Positions 42,487-54,293 of a DNA stretch of 64,000 bases are shown in pieces (positions within the stretch are counted from its first letter, which is position 1; each line of letters starts with the position of its first letter). Under the pieces are notes generated by a model. The model saw only the letters and a program-made list of their open reading frames with translations, did not search any database and was not told the DNA's origin. The stretch covers positions 45,918,501 through 45,982,500 of the forward strand of contig JARZZO010000006.1 of the NCBI GenBank assembly GCA_030544215.1. Reading direction: 5' to 3'. This stretch comes from Zantedeschia hybrid cultivar (lineage: Eukaryota > Streptophyta > Magnoliopsida > Alismatales > Araceae). The position numbers and the translations under genes are program-made.

Positions 42487-45400
42487 CATGCAATTAAATC
42501 AAATTTAAAAGCAATAAACACACATCACTTGTGCACACACTCCAAATTAATAATTCTAGATTATTCCATGCCAATTAGAACATTTCTAATAATTAAAACA
42601 ATCTAACAATTAGATTAAATCATATTAATAATCTAAAAATTAGATCATTAATAATTAATTATTAATCTAACTCTTAGATCAGCAAATTAAGATTAATCAT
42701 TAATTTAACATTTAAATTAATAATTAACTCTAATCAATTATTAATTACTAATCTAACAATTAGACTAGTTAATTAATAAATGTTAATCACTAATTTAACT
42801 ATTAAACAAATAATTAACACAAATGAATAGTTAACTACTAATCGAACTCTTATATTAGTGGATTAATATTAATTATTAATTTAACTCTTAAATCAATAAT
42901 TAATAATATCTAATTAAACCATTATATTAGTTAATTAAAATTAATCTCCAATTTAACAATTAAATTAATAATTGATTCCAATTAACTAATAACTACTAAT
43001 TTAACATTTAAATTAGTCTATTAAAATTAATTATTAATCTAACACTTAAATTAATAACTAATTTTAATCAATTAACAACTACTTGTTAATATAATGATTC
43101 CAAAATCATTAAAGGCCCAATAAAATAAAATTAGATAAAAAAAATTAATTAATTTCAAAAACACTTTGAAATTCTTAATTTAAAATCTAATTAGAATTTA
43201 ATTGGGTCAAAGGGGTTTAATTAGGTATTAAGGGGTTTAATTAAAGGGGTTTTAAAAGTCTATTGGGCTCAGCCTATTAGGGCCAAGCTAGCCTGGGCCT
43301 AGCAGGGCCTGGGCTCGAGCCAGGCGCGCCTGGCTCGGTCCGGCCAGGGGCCCAGCCCGGTCGGACCGGCCCACCTGGGCCACCCTCAACCCACCGCCCC
43401 CCCCACCCAAAACCCTAATGTTGCAGGTTCGTGGAGATGGCGGCGAGCGTGGCAGCGCCGCTCGACGGCCGGCGGCCGGCGCCGCCCGGCCCCGGCCGGT
43501 GACCCCCTTGCCGCCGGCGACGGCCCGACGCCGGCAAGGCCACCGGTTGAGGCACAAGAAGCCCCCAAAATTAGGTTTTTCATGCCCGAACCTGCAGCAG
43601 CTCCTCCATTTCTAGCCAGTCCCACTAGCGGCCTTGGAGTTGGTGGTGACCGGCTAAGGTCCTAGAATGCTTTAGGCGATATGTCCGATCACCCCGGCCA
43701 ATGAAGCTCCAAAATTAAACCCCTTAAAAACAGGATTTTAGGTTTCAAAAAAACCCATGGGAAGAACACAAGGGAGTTCTCCAATCCGGCCACCTCTAGT
43801 GGCCACTCCGGCACCGACAAGGAGTCTGGTGATGACAGAGGATCAAACCAAGAGAATCCGAGGTCCCGGCCTCCATCCTAACACTTGGGAAGGCCAATTG
43901 AAGACGCCGTAAACCCGCCGTTCTTCATCCCACGAAGAACACGAAAAACCCTAATATTATTTTGAAAATTGTAGAAATAAAAATAATAAAATTAGTCTTA
44001 TCATCAGTGTTCATCACATGAACACGGATCCTACAAAAGGATCGAACTATCGCATGGAATAATACATAGAAAAATTAATTTTCAGAAACCGAAACGGGAT
44101 GAGAAACAGTGGAACCTGGCTCTGATACCACTGTTGGGTTCTCGTGTTTCTCCGGATCTCCCGCACAGCGGAAATAAAAAAAATAAAAATGGAGATTCGG
44201 TCATGTTTTGAAAATACCAAAAACCGGATTATCGGATAATCGGTTCTTACCATGTGCGGATTCGAATCCGCAACCGTTCGGCTCCGTCGGTGCAACACCG
44301 CAAGCCGCACAAGCGCCTGGCCTCTAGCGGAGTCCATGTGATCCTCCTCGTGGTGGATATCCTCACGTCCCTTGTTCTTCGCAGCCACGAAACCTTCACC
44401 ACGCCGCAACGCACGGACGATTTCCCGTCAAACGGGAGTCGGAGAAGCGGTAGAGCAGATCCGGGGATTCGGATCTGGCCTGGGGCGCTAGAGAGAGAGA
44501 GGAAGAGAGGAGGGGGCGGCTAGGATTAGCAGCAGCTTGGCCTGCTCAGCCCATTTTCTACATTTTATACTCACCACGTGGTTTTTCATAAAAACCCTTG
44601 GTTCATATAAAACCCACTTATTTATCCATCGCATTGAGAATCATTTGCGTGTGACCGTCTAGGCCCAATTACCAGTCCGGTTAATAGCCCAATAAGCCCA
44701 GTGACTCCTTACTGACTCCTTACTGTCGCACATTGAATTCGACCGGGCCTCCGATCATGTTGGGTGCCAAGCACCACTGTGTGAACCCGGAAGGTATCGG
44801 GGTTAAGCAACCCACTCTTGGAACCTTTCCGCCGACAGTTACTGTGTGGATATAATCCTTCATTAGTACAATGCTCTCGCGTCAACTCAGGGTATGACGT
44901 GCTGTCAAACCCTAATTGGTCGACTCACTTGGATTGGATGCTGCTGATGAATATCGAAAAACTCCTTTCCTGATATTATCGTCCACCCTGGCCAGGGACT
45001 TTCGCGTATCCTTCCTAGAGCATTCTCTCTCATCGTACCGAGAGCAACTGATTCCTTATTGACACTCAATTCCCTTCGACGGTATTCCGCTGTACCCAAT
45101 CCTTGGCTGTTTAGAATCCCGTGGTTAGAGATTCATAAACTAAGGTCAAAGTATAGAAGTCCACCGACAAGATGTCCTTGGTGTCTCAGGTCTGAGGACC
45201 ATCCACGCAACTACGACAATAGAATCAAGCTGGTTGACAGTGAGATACAATACCGTCCAGCGATTCAGTCGGATCAGTTCAGTAAACTCATTCTCCAATG
45301 AGCACCTACGGATTCGCCTTAGTGTCTCCACACAAGTGACTATGAGATCAGTCACCCTCATCACATAAGCAAGAGTAATCTGTACTAGTCTAACCGGATA

Positions 45401-45637
45401 TCCGATGTCCTTCTCAGATATCCTCCAACTATGAACAATTAAGAATATGTGTGTTTAAGTGATCAGTCTCACTAGTATGATCTCTTCATAATCTGATCAC
45501 TATCGTACATATTTACGGACTTCATTATGAGACGATAATTAATACAATTTACACATAATGAATATTATGCCATTATATTAATAAATATGAACGAGATTAC
45601 AAAGTCATATTGGCTTGTAGGCCACCAAAGACTAACA
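42487..45637 (-). mobile_element. Truncated copia family-A element A2
   Basis: 5' LTR 44132-45637, primer site 44111-44130, GC-rich block (about 43260-43620) and AT-rich palindrome tract (about 42570-43100) are present. Homology to the A1 leader stops at about 42487, so hairpin array, coding region and 3' LTR are missing. Palindrome TGCGGATTCGAATCCGCA is at 44255-44272. Confidence 0.85.
44132..45637 (-). repeat. A2 5' LTR
   Basis: Plus strand TGTTGGGTTCTCG to AAAGACTAACA, more diverged than the A1 and A4 LTRs. It lacks part of the AT stretch seen near 29220 in A1. Confidence 0.88.
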
Positions 45638-46598
45638 TCCTTGACAGCCCTGGACTCCTTCCAGTAGTCAGTTGCAGTGCCTCGAGTCAACCACTTGCCT
45701 TGACAGCCGCTGGTTTGAGAGAGATGTAGAGAGAGAGAGAGAGAGCAAAAGAGAGAGAGAGAGAGAACAAAAGCTAGAGAGAGAGGGGGCTGCTACAGTG
45801 CCCGCGGGTACTGTAGGAAAGAGAGGGAGAAAGTGAGAGAGAAAAATTGGGAGAGAGAGATATTTGGATGAAAGGGGTGAGAGAGTTTAAAATTTTCAAA
45901 AGTTTTCTTTTTCCTCCCCCCTCCCATAGTTTTATAGAAGAGAGCCCCAAATTTTGAATTTGAAAAAGGGTAATAAATAGGCTATTAAGCTCCCCCTTGA
46001 TTAGTGGATCCTCTTTAAAAACCATGAATGTTTATTTTGAAATTTGAATTTAGAGAGAGATATTTGATTTTGAATTTTGATATTTGAATTTTGGATAATA
46101 AATGTTATTTTCGAAATTTGAGTTTTCAAATTTGAAATCCAAATCTTAAAACCAATAAATGTTATTTTTGAATTTGAAATTTGAAATTTCCATCTCTCTC
46201 TCTTAGCTGGCATTGGGCCCATTTTGAAGAGCAAAAATACAATCTTATTCCTTCCGGGATTCGAACACTGGTCACTTCACCCACGTTCAAGTGCTCTAAC
46301 CACTATGTCATATACTTGGTCATGTCCTATATCCACATAAAACAACAGTTAAAGTCATGCGGCAACCAATAAGTTATTCAAATGTATATTAAATAATTGC
46401 CAAGAAGCTCTTATTGGAAATAAAATTATCATACTTATTTAATCCATGAAATGATGATATTTGGCATTCGAATTTTGCAAAATTAATATTTTGAAAGCAT
46501 AATCGATTTATCTATCATTCCATGTGGTTTTGTACATAAAATTGATAGTATAGTGTGTAAATTGCATCTATTGTTTATCTAAAAATGTGTATTTATCA
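45638..46598 (-). repeat. Athila-type LTR D (partial)
   Basis: Minus strand begins TGATAAATACAC at 46598. It has the same order of motifs as Athila C: ATGATAGATAA, then a GGACATG leading into box A and box B, then CT-rich sequence (about 45720-45860). Its other end is cut by A2. No internal region is identified. Confidence 0.65.
46256..46310 (-). promoter_or_regulatory. tRNA-like box A/box B segment in LTR D
   Basis: On the minus strand TGACATAGTGGTTAGAGCAC resembles box A and GTGTTCGAATCCC box B, about 35 nt apart. It is closer to consensus than the Athila C copies. Confidence 0.5.
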
Positions 46599-46600
46599 CT

Positions 46601-48761
46601 CCTGGAGGGAGGCGAGAGCTGCCTCTGATGAAATGCTGGAGGGTGAGGCACCAGCTGAGTCGGTCGGAAGCTGGGCAGCCTAAGTGTGTGCGGCGCGCTG
46701 AAACCAAGAATCACCGATAGTGGTTAAGTGTCAAAACAAGTTAATAAAATATAACATTCATTCGTAATTAGATAGGTCACACATACATACCAAGATGTTG
46801 AGCTCGGCATGGACTTGATCGATCTGTACCTCTGCATCTTGGAGGCGGGCCCAGAGGTCGATGATGGTAGCATCCTGTGCATCTTGCATATTCATATTTA
46901 CAAGTCAGTCATTCATTCATTCACAAACCTATACAAGATAATAATAAAAATTGCAAGAAGCATAACATCATACTTACATCAAGGGGATGGAGTTGTTCAA
47001 GGTGGGGAGCATAGTGGACCCAGTATTGTTGGAGGTAGGCCTCACTACTTTCTGCTCGGGACTCCACTGGCACTCCACGCCGCTCCCAGTCAGCATGCTG
47101 GTCTGCAAACTTCACACGCCAATCCGTGCGAGCGTGCTTTCCCCTCATCATCCGCCTGATATCCTCTGGTACCTCCTCCTCGATCCACTCTTGATGAAGA
47201 CCCAACGTCCTCATCACGAGCCGGAGGTGCAACAACTCGATCTCTTTGAGGCAATGGACCCACATCTGGCGTCCATACCTCTCCCGTCCCTCTGTCACCC
47301 AAGGCTGCCCTGCCTCATCCATCCCGAGGTACAGTCACCGGATAACCTACATTGCATTCATATAGTTAGTTGCATTTATTCTAAAACATTTGCAACTAAA
47401 TTAAACAAGAATACTAAGATACGATAAATAAAACTTATCAAAAGCTCAGGGTAGTCAAGAAACTGACGCTGAAGGGCCGTCAGCTAATGGTGCTGAGGTG
47501 CTATATCGATAACTGGCCACCACCTGCAGGCCAATGGGATGGCGTCTAGACAGATTGGCCTCACTCGGCCCAGTGGAAAGTAATAATAACTCCAAACCTA
47601 TATACATAAACATTTATATTAGATCATAATTACATCATAACATTAAAGAAAATAAAATTCATTAAATTATACCTGGAGGAATGGCGGGAAGCCGCTGACA
47701 GTGGTCTCGTAGTTAGACGCGACCGCGGATAGATCAGTGAAGAGATGGGCCAGAAGGGCCACACCCCAAGCATAATCACCTAATCTACCTAAATCTCCTA
47801 GCATACCCAGGAAGCGACAATGGATGTAGTCTCCCTTCGTCCTGAATAGCAATCTACCAAAAAGAAAAATAGAAGATCCTAAGCTCCCTATCTACTCTCT
47901 CCCTGTCTCTCTCATCCCAGCAATAGGTCTCCCCAACTGACCTAAATAGCCATTCTACAAACATCTCATGGGACTCACCCACCTTTTAGGGTTCCTCAAC
48001 CATCTACTACTTCTACCCTGATTAAAGTCCTGGACACTTTACCCCTTAACCCAGAAACCCCTAATCCTAATAGGCTCTCTGCCATCTCTCTGTAGTCTGG
48101 ATAGGTGATCACGCTCACCGCCCGACCCTCTACCCTACGGCTGGTAATGCTAGATACATCCTTTAAGTTGGGGATCATATGTCCCCAGGGCATAAAGAAT
48201 GTCCGGCTCTTCAGATCGCATCTTTCCCTAAGAACCTGAAGTAAAACTAGATCGAACCAGAAGGGCTTGATGTCTAGTAGGTTTCTAAATCCCATTTGCC
48301 GCAGCCGTGCCTTCTAGAAGTCGGGCAAACCACGGTAAGCTAACAACCACCAGATCCCAGTAAATTCTCGCCCTCATAGTACCCTACAATTTTCCAGGAA
48401 AACATCAAATCAATCATTTAAAGGGCAATTAAAAATAAATTTTTAAAAGTATTTTGGGTCCAGCATCACTATTATGAATGGCGTCGGGGATGGACAACGC
48501 CCTTTGAAAGGCGTCGCCTGGTCCCGACGCCATTTGACCACAGGTCCATGGACCCATGGACGTCTCTCTTTTCTTGTTCCCGCCCCCAAAAAAACTATAA
48601 ATAGAGAGTTTTAGAGCTTACCATCAAGGGACCGGCTTCCTTGGCCGGTGCTGCTGTTTGCTCACCCTGGGCGGGACACCGACCTCCTCACCCTCATCGA
48701 CCTCCATATCCAGGACGGCTACTACCCTTTGTCTTTTCAAACTTGGTCCTCCACGTTCCAT
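46601..48761 (-). pseudogene. Plant mobile domain (PMD, aminotransferase-like) gene relic
   Basis: Exon-like blocks, minus strand: 48761-48622 (MERGGPSLKRQRVV; donor GTAAG), about 48400-47673 (FFMPWGHMIPNLKDVSSI and YIHCRFLGMLGDLGRLGDYA, then donor GTATAA), 47597-about 47450 (WSYYYFPLGRVRPICLD), 47346-46978 (LRLVMRTLGLHQ; donor GTAAGT), 46874-46791 (WARLQDAEVQIDQVHAELN, coiled-coil) and 46697-46601. Several boundaries fit GT-AG introns. Block order and wording match PMD proteins of the MAIN/MAIL and transposon-associated type. Stops (for example just before the first donor) and a frameshift near 47990 disable it. The last block ends in TGATAA, where LTR D starts. PMD identity is from memory of the family. 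Confidence 0.65.
48480..48531. repeat. Pair of N10 dyads in intron 1 of the PMD relic
   Basis: GGCGTC-N10-AACGCC (48480-48501) and GGCGTC-N10-GACGCC (48510-48531), 30 bp apart, between exon-like blocks 1 and 2. Confidence 0.8.
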
Positions 48762-48774
48762 GGGTAGGGTGGGA

Positions 48775-49030
48775 GGAAGAGGACCGGAGGAGAGAATATG
48801 AGGGGGAGCATGAGAGAGTGAGAAAGAGGTTGAGAGAACGAGGAGAAGAGGAAGAGAGAGGGAGAGTAAGAGAGAGGAGATCGCCGGACTTGAGAGAGTC
48901 GCCGAAGTTGGCCGGAGAAGCTCAAAATGGCCGGAGAATAAGCTCGTCACCATAGAAGGAAGAACAGGAAGATAGAGAAAGTGAGAGAAGAGGGTGAGGA
49001 AGGAGAAGGGACTCGGGCTCGCGGCACAAC
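48775..49030 (-). promoter_or_regulatory. Pyrimidine-rich 5' leader of the PMD relic
   Basis: On the minus strand this is CT-rich and leads to the ATG at 48759-48761; the dyad cluster lies immediately upstream. Probable 5' UTR or core promoter, by composition. Confidence 0.4.
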
Positions 49031-49048
49031 AAGAAAAAGAAGTTGAAA

Positions 49049-49459
49049 CATGTCACGCTTAGACGACGCCATTCAGTGGCACATAAACTGAGGCGGCGTT
49101 TGAATTTTGAAAATTATTGAAAGGCGTCTATCATGGACGACTCCATTTTGAAATTACCGCCTTTATCAGTTAGAGCCGTACTACGAAAGTCTAGAAATAA
49201 TTGAAAGACGTCAACCATAGGCGACACTCTTTATGAGAATTAATGCGTTGAATTTGATGGGAGTACGGTTGAAATTATGATAGGCGTCAACTATGAGCGA
49301 CGTGATTCAGAGAATTCAATGCTTCAAAAATTTTGTAAAAATAGGAGAGAGAATTGAAATGCATCGACTATGGGTGACGTGATTCAGGCTCTTTTTGAAG
49401 AATAAATTTAATTTTCAAAAATTGAATTTTGCTAAAAGGCATCTCTCTAAGTGGACACA
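49049..49459. repeat. Six N10 dyads upstream of the PMD relic
   Basis: Cores at 49049-49070, 49123-49144, 49207-49228, 49283-49304, 49360-49381 and 49438-49459, spaced 74-84 bp. Arms are degenerate but every spacer is 10 nt. Confidence 0.75.
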
Positions 49460-50294
49460 ATTTGAATTAATGAGTCAGAAACTCTGATTTTTGAGGAAAA
49501 TGAGTTGTTTTGCTTAAGGAAAAATTTTGAAAAATTGCACAAAAATAAGGAAAGATCTTCATTGCATTAAAGGATTGATTTTCCATTGAAAATGAAATTT
49601 AAAAAATACATCAAGCTTTGGGCAGAATTGAGAGCTTTTAGACCGAATTTTTTGAAACTCTTTTACATAGTTTTTCCATAGCTCCCGATTTACTTCATGA
49701 GAAAGTTTGACGCAATGGGTGAAACCGATGTCCTACAAGGTTGCAATGAGTTCAATCGCCTCAAAATTTTTGTTAGTTCCTAAAGCCCGCTTCTTGATTG
49801 GGAAAGATTGAAAATCTTAGAGAATTCATAGCGAGGCATATCAAGTTGAGGATGACAGTGATGTGGATTATACAAGACGAACTCAGTCGCCCCGATCAGT
49901 CGGAGCTCTGTGCCAGCGCAATGGCGCATCTGAACCGCCTTTACCTGAAAGCAAGTGGTCTATATTTGAAACCAGTCCTTGGCATGGTCTTGAAGTAAGC
50001 ACGCCAGTCAGCTCGAGTCTTGAGGTTGGACATTCAATTGGTCATGTTGTTGTTGAATTTCACTATGTTGGCAATGTGAAAGATAGGACTACACTGCTAT
50101 ATCTTGGACATCTTGGGAACTTCTTCCTCATTGTGGTTGAACTTGAAGTGGAGGTCGATTCATATGACAAAGAATAACATGCTGCCATAAGGAGGTTGTT
50201 GACTAATAGAAGCTACTAAGTGCCTACTGTATAGATAGGCTAGAATTGTTGCACTTATCTGTTTTCCCCTTAATATCCCAAAAATTGCACTAAG
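49460..50294. other. Unassigned stretch
   Basis: AT-rich sequence, then moderately complex sequence at about 49800-50180 with two overlapping plus-strand open frames of 66 and 104 codons. I recognise no domain in either and see no clear promoter or start context. This could be another decayed gene. Confidence 0.3.
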
Positions 50295-50855
50295 CTAATC
50301 TTTTGCTAATATATTGTCCTGGACATGGAATAGTAAAGCTCCATCCAAACATGCAGTGAATACAATCACTGGGATCTCTATCTCTTCCTTCTTAAATCCT
50401 TCCATTTTCTTCAAAATCTATTCTGCTAGCTTTGCCAGATTGATTCCTTTTTCAGTGACGACGCTCTGGATTTCTTTTAGATTTTTCATAATCTTTTCTA
50501 AGAACTGATGACAAGTGATCTTTTCTCTCATGAATAGCATATTTGTCACATCAAGTTCATCACTATTAGTCTTGAGTTTTGAAAGTTACAATAGGAGTTT
50601 AGTTTCTTCTAGAAGGATGGTAGCTTCGAAGGAAATGAAGAGGAAAGTGTGTGTTTAAGGATGCCACAATTCAATAAGAGCACCCATCATGTCCCAATCC
50701 ATACACACACTCTTATAATGTTTAGTATGAATAACCAATCCTTGGATATGCCACTTTGAGATGTAAGATTGTATGAAAAGGTTGATTTTCTCAACTAGCT
50801 TTAGAATCTATAGAAGTGGAGCAAACCTTCTTGGACCAAAGAAGAAAGGATATCC
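50295..50855 (-). pseudogene. Decayed gene, transposon-associated plant domain (uncertain)
   Basis: One minus-strand frame reads for about 185 codons with in-frame stops near 50806, 50662, 50608 and 50434, ending at TAG 50295-50297. Visible segments: GYPFFFGPRRFAPLL, WDMMGALIELWHP followed by THTFLF, and a Lys/Glu-rich helical part (FLEKIMKNLKEIQSV). The W-x-P...THTF pattern recalls PMD or DUF7745-like transposon-associated proteins, but I cannot decide. Upstream (to 51330) lies a possible exon or 5' UTR with a GTAAG-type donor near 50965. Confidence 0.4.
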
Positions 50856-51354
50856 CTTGAAAGAAAAGAGAATTGACATAGTCTTATCATATTGAAAAAA
50901 TTTGGAGCATGGAGAAAATATGTAGAAGAAAAGAAAATTGAGTGAATAAAAGAGAAAGCTTACCTTTAAGTTAAGATTTCGCCTACTAAGATGAACTTCT
51001 ATACTCGAAAGCCTTGTGATTTCCCTCCTTGCCTTCTTGTTTGATGAAGAAAAGCTTGAAATCTTTCTCCTTGATTGTTTGATCTCTTCCTTGCTTTCTT
51101 CCTTTCTCTCTTGAGCTTGTGAGAGAGTCCTCTAGGCTTTCCCTTGCTAAAGCTACTTGTGATGAGTTGAATTGAAAGGAAGATAGGTTATATAGAGGAT
51201 TTGCGTGGTTAGAGAGCCCTTTCCAAGTTGAAAGAGAGAGTTTGAGAGAGGAAACTTGTGTTCGGAGCGGAGTTAGAAAGTGGTTGTCTCGGTAAGTTGA
51301 ATCGCATCGCCTCAAGACGACGTCATTCAAATGACGTTGAAACAGTGCGACACC
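50856..51354 (-). promoter_or_regulatory. 5' region of the decayed gene with two dyads
   Basis: A minus-strand open stretch of 114 codons (51330-50986) has low-complexity Ser/Lys-rich text and no recognisable domain. Dyads CGCATC-N10-GACGTC (51303-51324) and GACGTT-N10-GACACC (51333-51354), 30 bp apart, lie upstream of a short CT-rich stretch (about 51226-51255). Confidence 0.4.
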
Positions 51355-52435
51355 ATTTAGAGTATTTCTGATGTCTTCCGAAAATTGAATATTTAATGTT
51401 GTTTGATTATCTGCATGAAATTACTAACAAGATTTGAGTACAGGAAAATAAAAATGGTGCTGGAATTTCAACAAAGTCTCACCGTAATCAATGACGGTTA
51501 TCTTTATCACCTGTACTTTCTTATGTATTTGATTTACATGATTACTATATGTTAAATATTTATTAGAATATATCAAGGATCTTGTGATTATGATGAAACT
51601 GAAATTTGAGTTCCCCTCTATAAAAAACAATAATGATTTTAGAGAATTCTTAATTGCACGGATGGGTTGTTGGATTATTAATTAATAGGGACAATGGTTT
51701 CGTTTTTGTGAGACGGTGTGCGGATAAATAAACTTCGGGTTAGCACTGAATTGCAAGATTGGTGTCTTGATTCATCAATAGCAATTTTACAATATTATCC
51801 TTAACTAATTTATATTTTATTTTAATTTAATTTTTCTTTTAGACCAACATGCATCATGTAGGATTTTGAAATCATTATGGTAAAAATTAGTTAGTGATTA
51901 AATTTCAGACTATTGATCAAATAAATCCCAACATGATATGAAATATTCCACTATGAATTGATCTCTCAATTATTTTTGTGGTTTCTTAAAGATATCTTTG
52001 GAATTCTTTCTTGCTTAGATCTGTTTCCCATATTTCTCTGTTTCCTATTAAGATCCTCTATGGTTAAAGCATGTCCATATTGGCTGGTAATTGCACTCCG
52101 TGGTGAAGCCTGCAAGGTTTGTGACCTAGAGTACTTCCCCTCGTAGAGGTTGATCAACTTTATTTTGTTTTCATTGTTTATCTCATCCAGATAGGATTGA
52201 TTCCATTGATTTCCTTGAGTCATTTCACTGATTATTTTGAGAAAAATTTCCATCATGTGATGTTGAGAACATGTCTCATCACACCTTTACAACACATTTT
52301 TACTTCATTCCACTTCATTCCATTCACCGATGTTCATTTCATTTCACTCCATTCCCTCACAAAGTCAATGCCAAGGTGGGGCAGCTATATACACGCTAAT
52401 TTTGACTTCATATTGAATAAATTTCATGTCATAAT
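51355..52435. other. Unassigned AT-rich stretch
   Basis: No gene is recognised. A minus-strand open frame of 96 codons (52256-51966) matches nothing I know. Short repeats of CATTTCATTCCATTC type lie near 52300-52350. Confidence 0.3.
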
Positions 52436-54022
52436 TGTTGGGAATCCGGGCGGGACGCGAAGAACGCAGCGGAAACGAAGAATAAAAATTAATCCCGCCC
52501 GATACCCGCTGATCCGATTCGGAACGAAAAACTCAAACCGAAAAACAGAGTTCGAATCTGATTACCGTGCGCGGATTCGAATCTGCTTCCGTTTCGGTTC
52601 CGTCGAGGCGATGCCGCAAGCCGCACAAGCGTCCGGCCTCCAGCGGTATCCACGCGATCCTCCGCGCTGGTTCGTCCTCGATCCCTCGTCCGTTTCAGCT
52701 CGCTCGCTGAAGATCCGTCGCCGCAACGATTGCGGAAATCCCGCCGACGGGAATTCCCGACTTTCGGGAATCAAACGCGGCGGAGACGGAAGCTGTTCTG
52801 GCGCGCCGAACGGGACGCCCACAGGAAGAGAGAGAAAGGAGGGATGACGGCCAGCAAGGGAAATCCTGGAGCTTGGCCCAGGGTTTCTCAACAGCGTGTA
52901 TATATATTAAGTCAGCGCGACTTTTCACAAAAGTCCCCGAGTTAATATAAATCCCACTTATGTACCACCGACTAAGAATCTTATTGTGTGTGACCCTCTA
53001 GGCCCATTTACCAGTCCGGTTTTCAGCCCGTTAAGTCCAATAACTAGTTATTGACTTATTGTAATTAATTAATATCTATATATTAACTAATTACTTAACC
53101 GAATTGACATCGCATGTGAATTCGGTCGGACCTCTGATCAAGTTGGGTGCCAAGCAACACCGCATGATCCCGGAAGGTAATGGGGTTCAGCAACCCACTC
53201 ATGGAACCTGTCCGTCCACAGTTACCACGTGGCTATAATCCTTCGTTCGCACAATGCTCTCGAGTTAACCTAGGGTATGGTCAACTGTCAAACCCTAGAT
53301 GGTCAACTCACTTGAATCAGACTCCGCTGTACAATATCCGAAAACCACTTTTCTGATATTGTTTCTGCTCTGGCCAGAGACTCCTGCGGATCTACTCTAG
53401 AGCATTCTCTGTCCAGTTACCTGTGAGCGAACGATCCTTTATTGAACACACAATCACCTTCCAAGGTCTTCCGCTGGACCCGATCCTTGACTATTTGAGA
53501 TCCCGTGGATAGGGATTCGTAGGTCAAGGTCAAAGTCCAGAAGTCCACCGACAAGGTGTCTTTGGTGTCTCAAGTCCAAGGATCAACCACGCCACTGTGA
53601 CGATGAATCAAGCCGATTGACAGTCAGGTAAATTACCATTCGGCGATTCATGTCGGATCAGTTCAGTGAACTCATTCCCCAATGAGCACCTATAAGTTTA
53701 CCATTGTGTCTCCACACTAGTAACTAACGAGATCAGTCACCCTCATCATATGAGCTGGAATAACCTGTACTAGTCTAACCGGATGTTTGATGTCCTTGTC
53801 AAACATCCTACGACTAGGAACAATTGAGAATATGTGTTTATAAGTCATCAGTCTCCTTATTATGATCTCATCATAATCTGATGACTATTGCACATATTCA
53901 TGGACTTCATTATGCGTAATTATAAATATGCCAATCTACATAATGAATTTAATGCCATTTATTAGTGAACCAAATTGAAATAGGTGCCTTATGATTGGCT
54001 TAGAGGACACCTATATCCATCA
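52436..54022 (-). mobile_element. Solo LTR of copia family B (B3), TSD ATAAT
   Basis: Plus strand TGTTGGGAATCCGGGC to CCTATATCCATCA, with perfect duplication ATAAT at 52431-52435 and 54023-54027. The central palindrome has a point change here. Confidence 0.93.
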
Positions 54023-54027
54023 ATAAT

Positions 54028-54293
54028 TATAATGCCCCCAAATGGTCTGATTTTTAATCTTTAATTAAATTTGATTTTTTTTTTTTTCCGATTTTACTCA
54101 TTGAGATCGACCATAGCCAATGTCATTTAGATTTCTAACCGAAATCAATTCGGACTTAACTTCCATGATCAAGATAGATTTAACTAAATGACGTCACCAA
54201 TGGACGATGTCATTTAGGTTTCTTAATCCATCTCGATTTTCAATTTAAATTCGAGTTAATTTCCTAATTATCTAAAAGATGACTTATATAGAC
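54028..54293. other. Flank with two decayed dyads
   Basis: Continues the sequence left of B3. Dyads GAGATC-N10-AATGTC (54103-54124) and GACGTC-N10-GATGTC (54190-54211), both with CATTTAG on the right. No gene. Confidence 0.5.

Noticed and set aside
46256..46310. True tRNA gene
   Set aside because: Box A and B motifs are present but no acceptor stem or CCA-side pairing is visible and the segment lies in an LTR.
51966..52256. Possible small host gene on the minus strand
   Set aside because: A 96-codon frame with no recognisable domain or promoter, in a transposon-rich flank.
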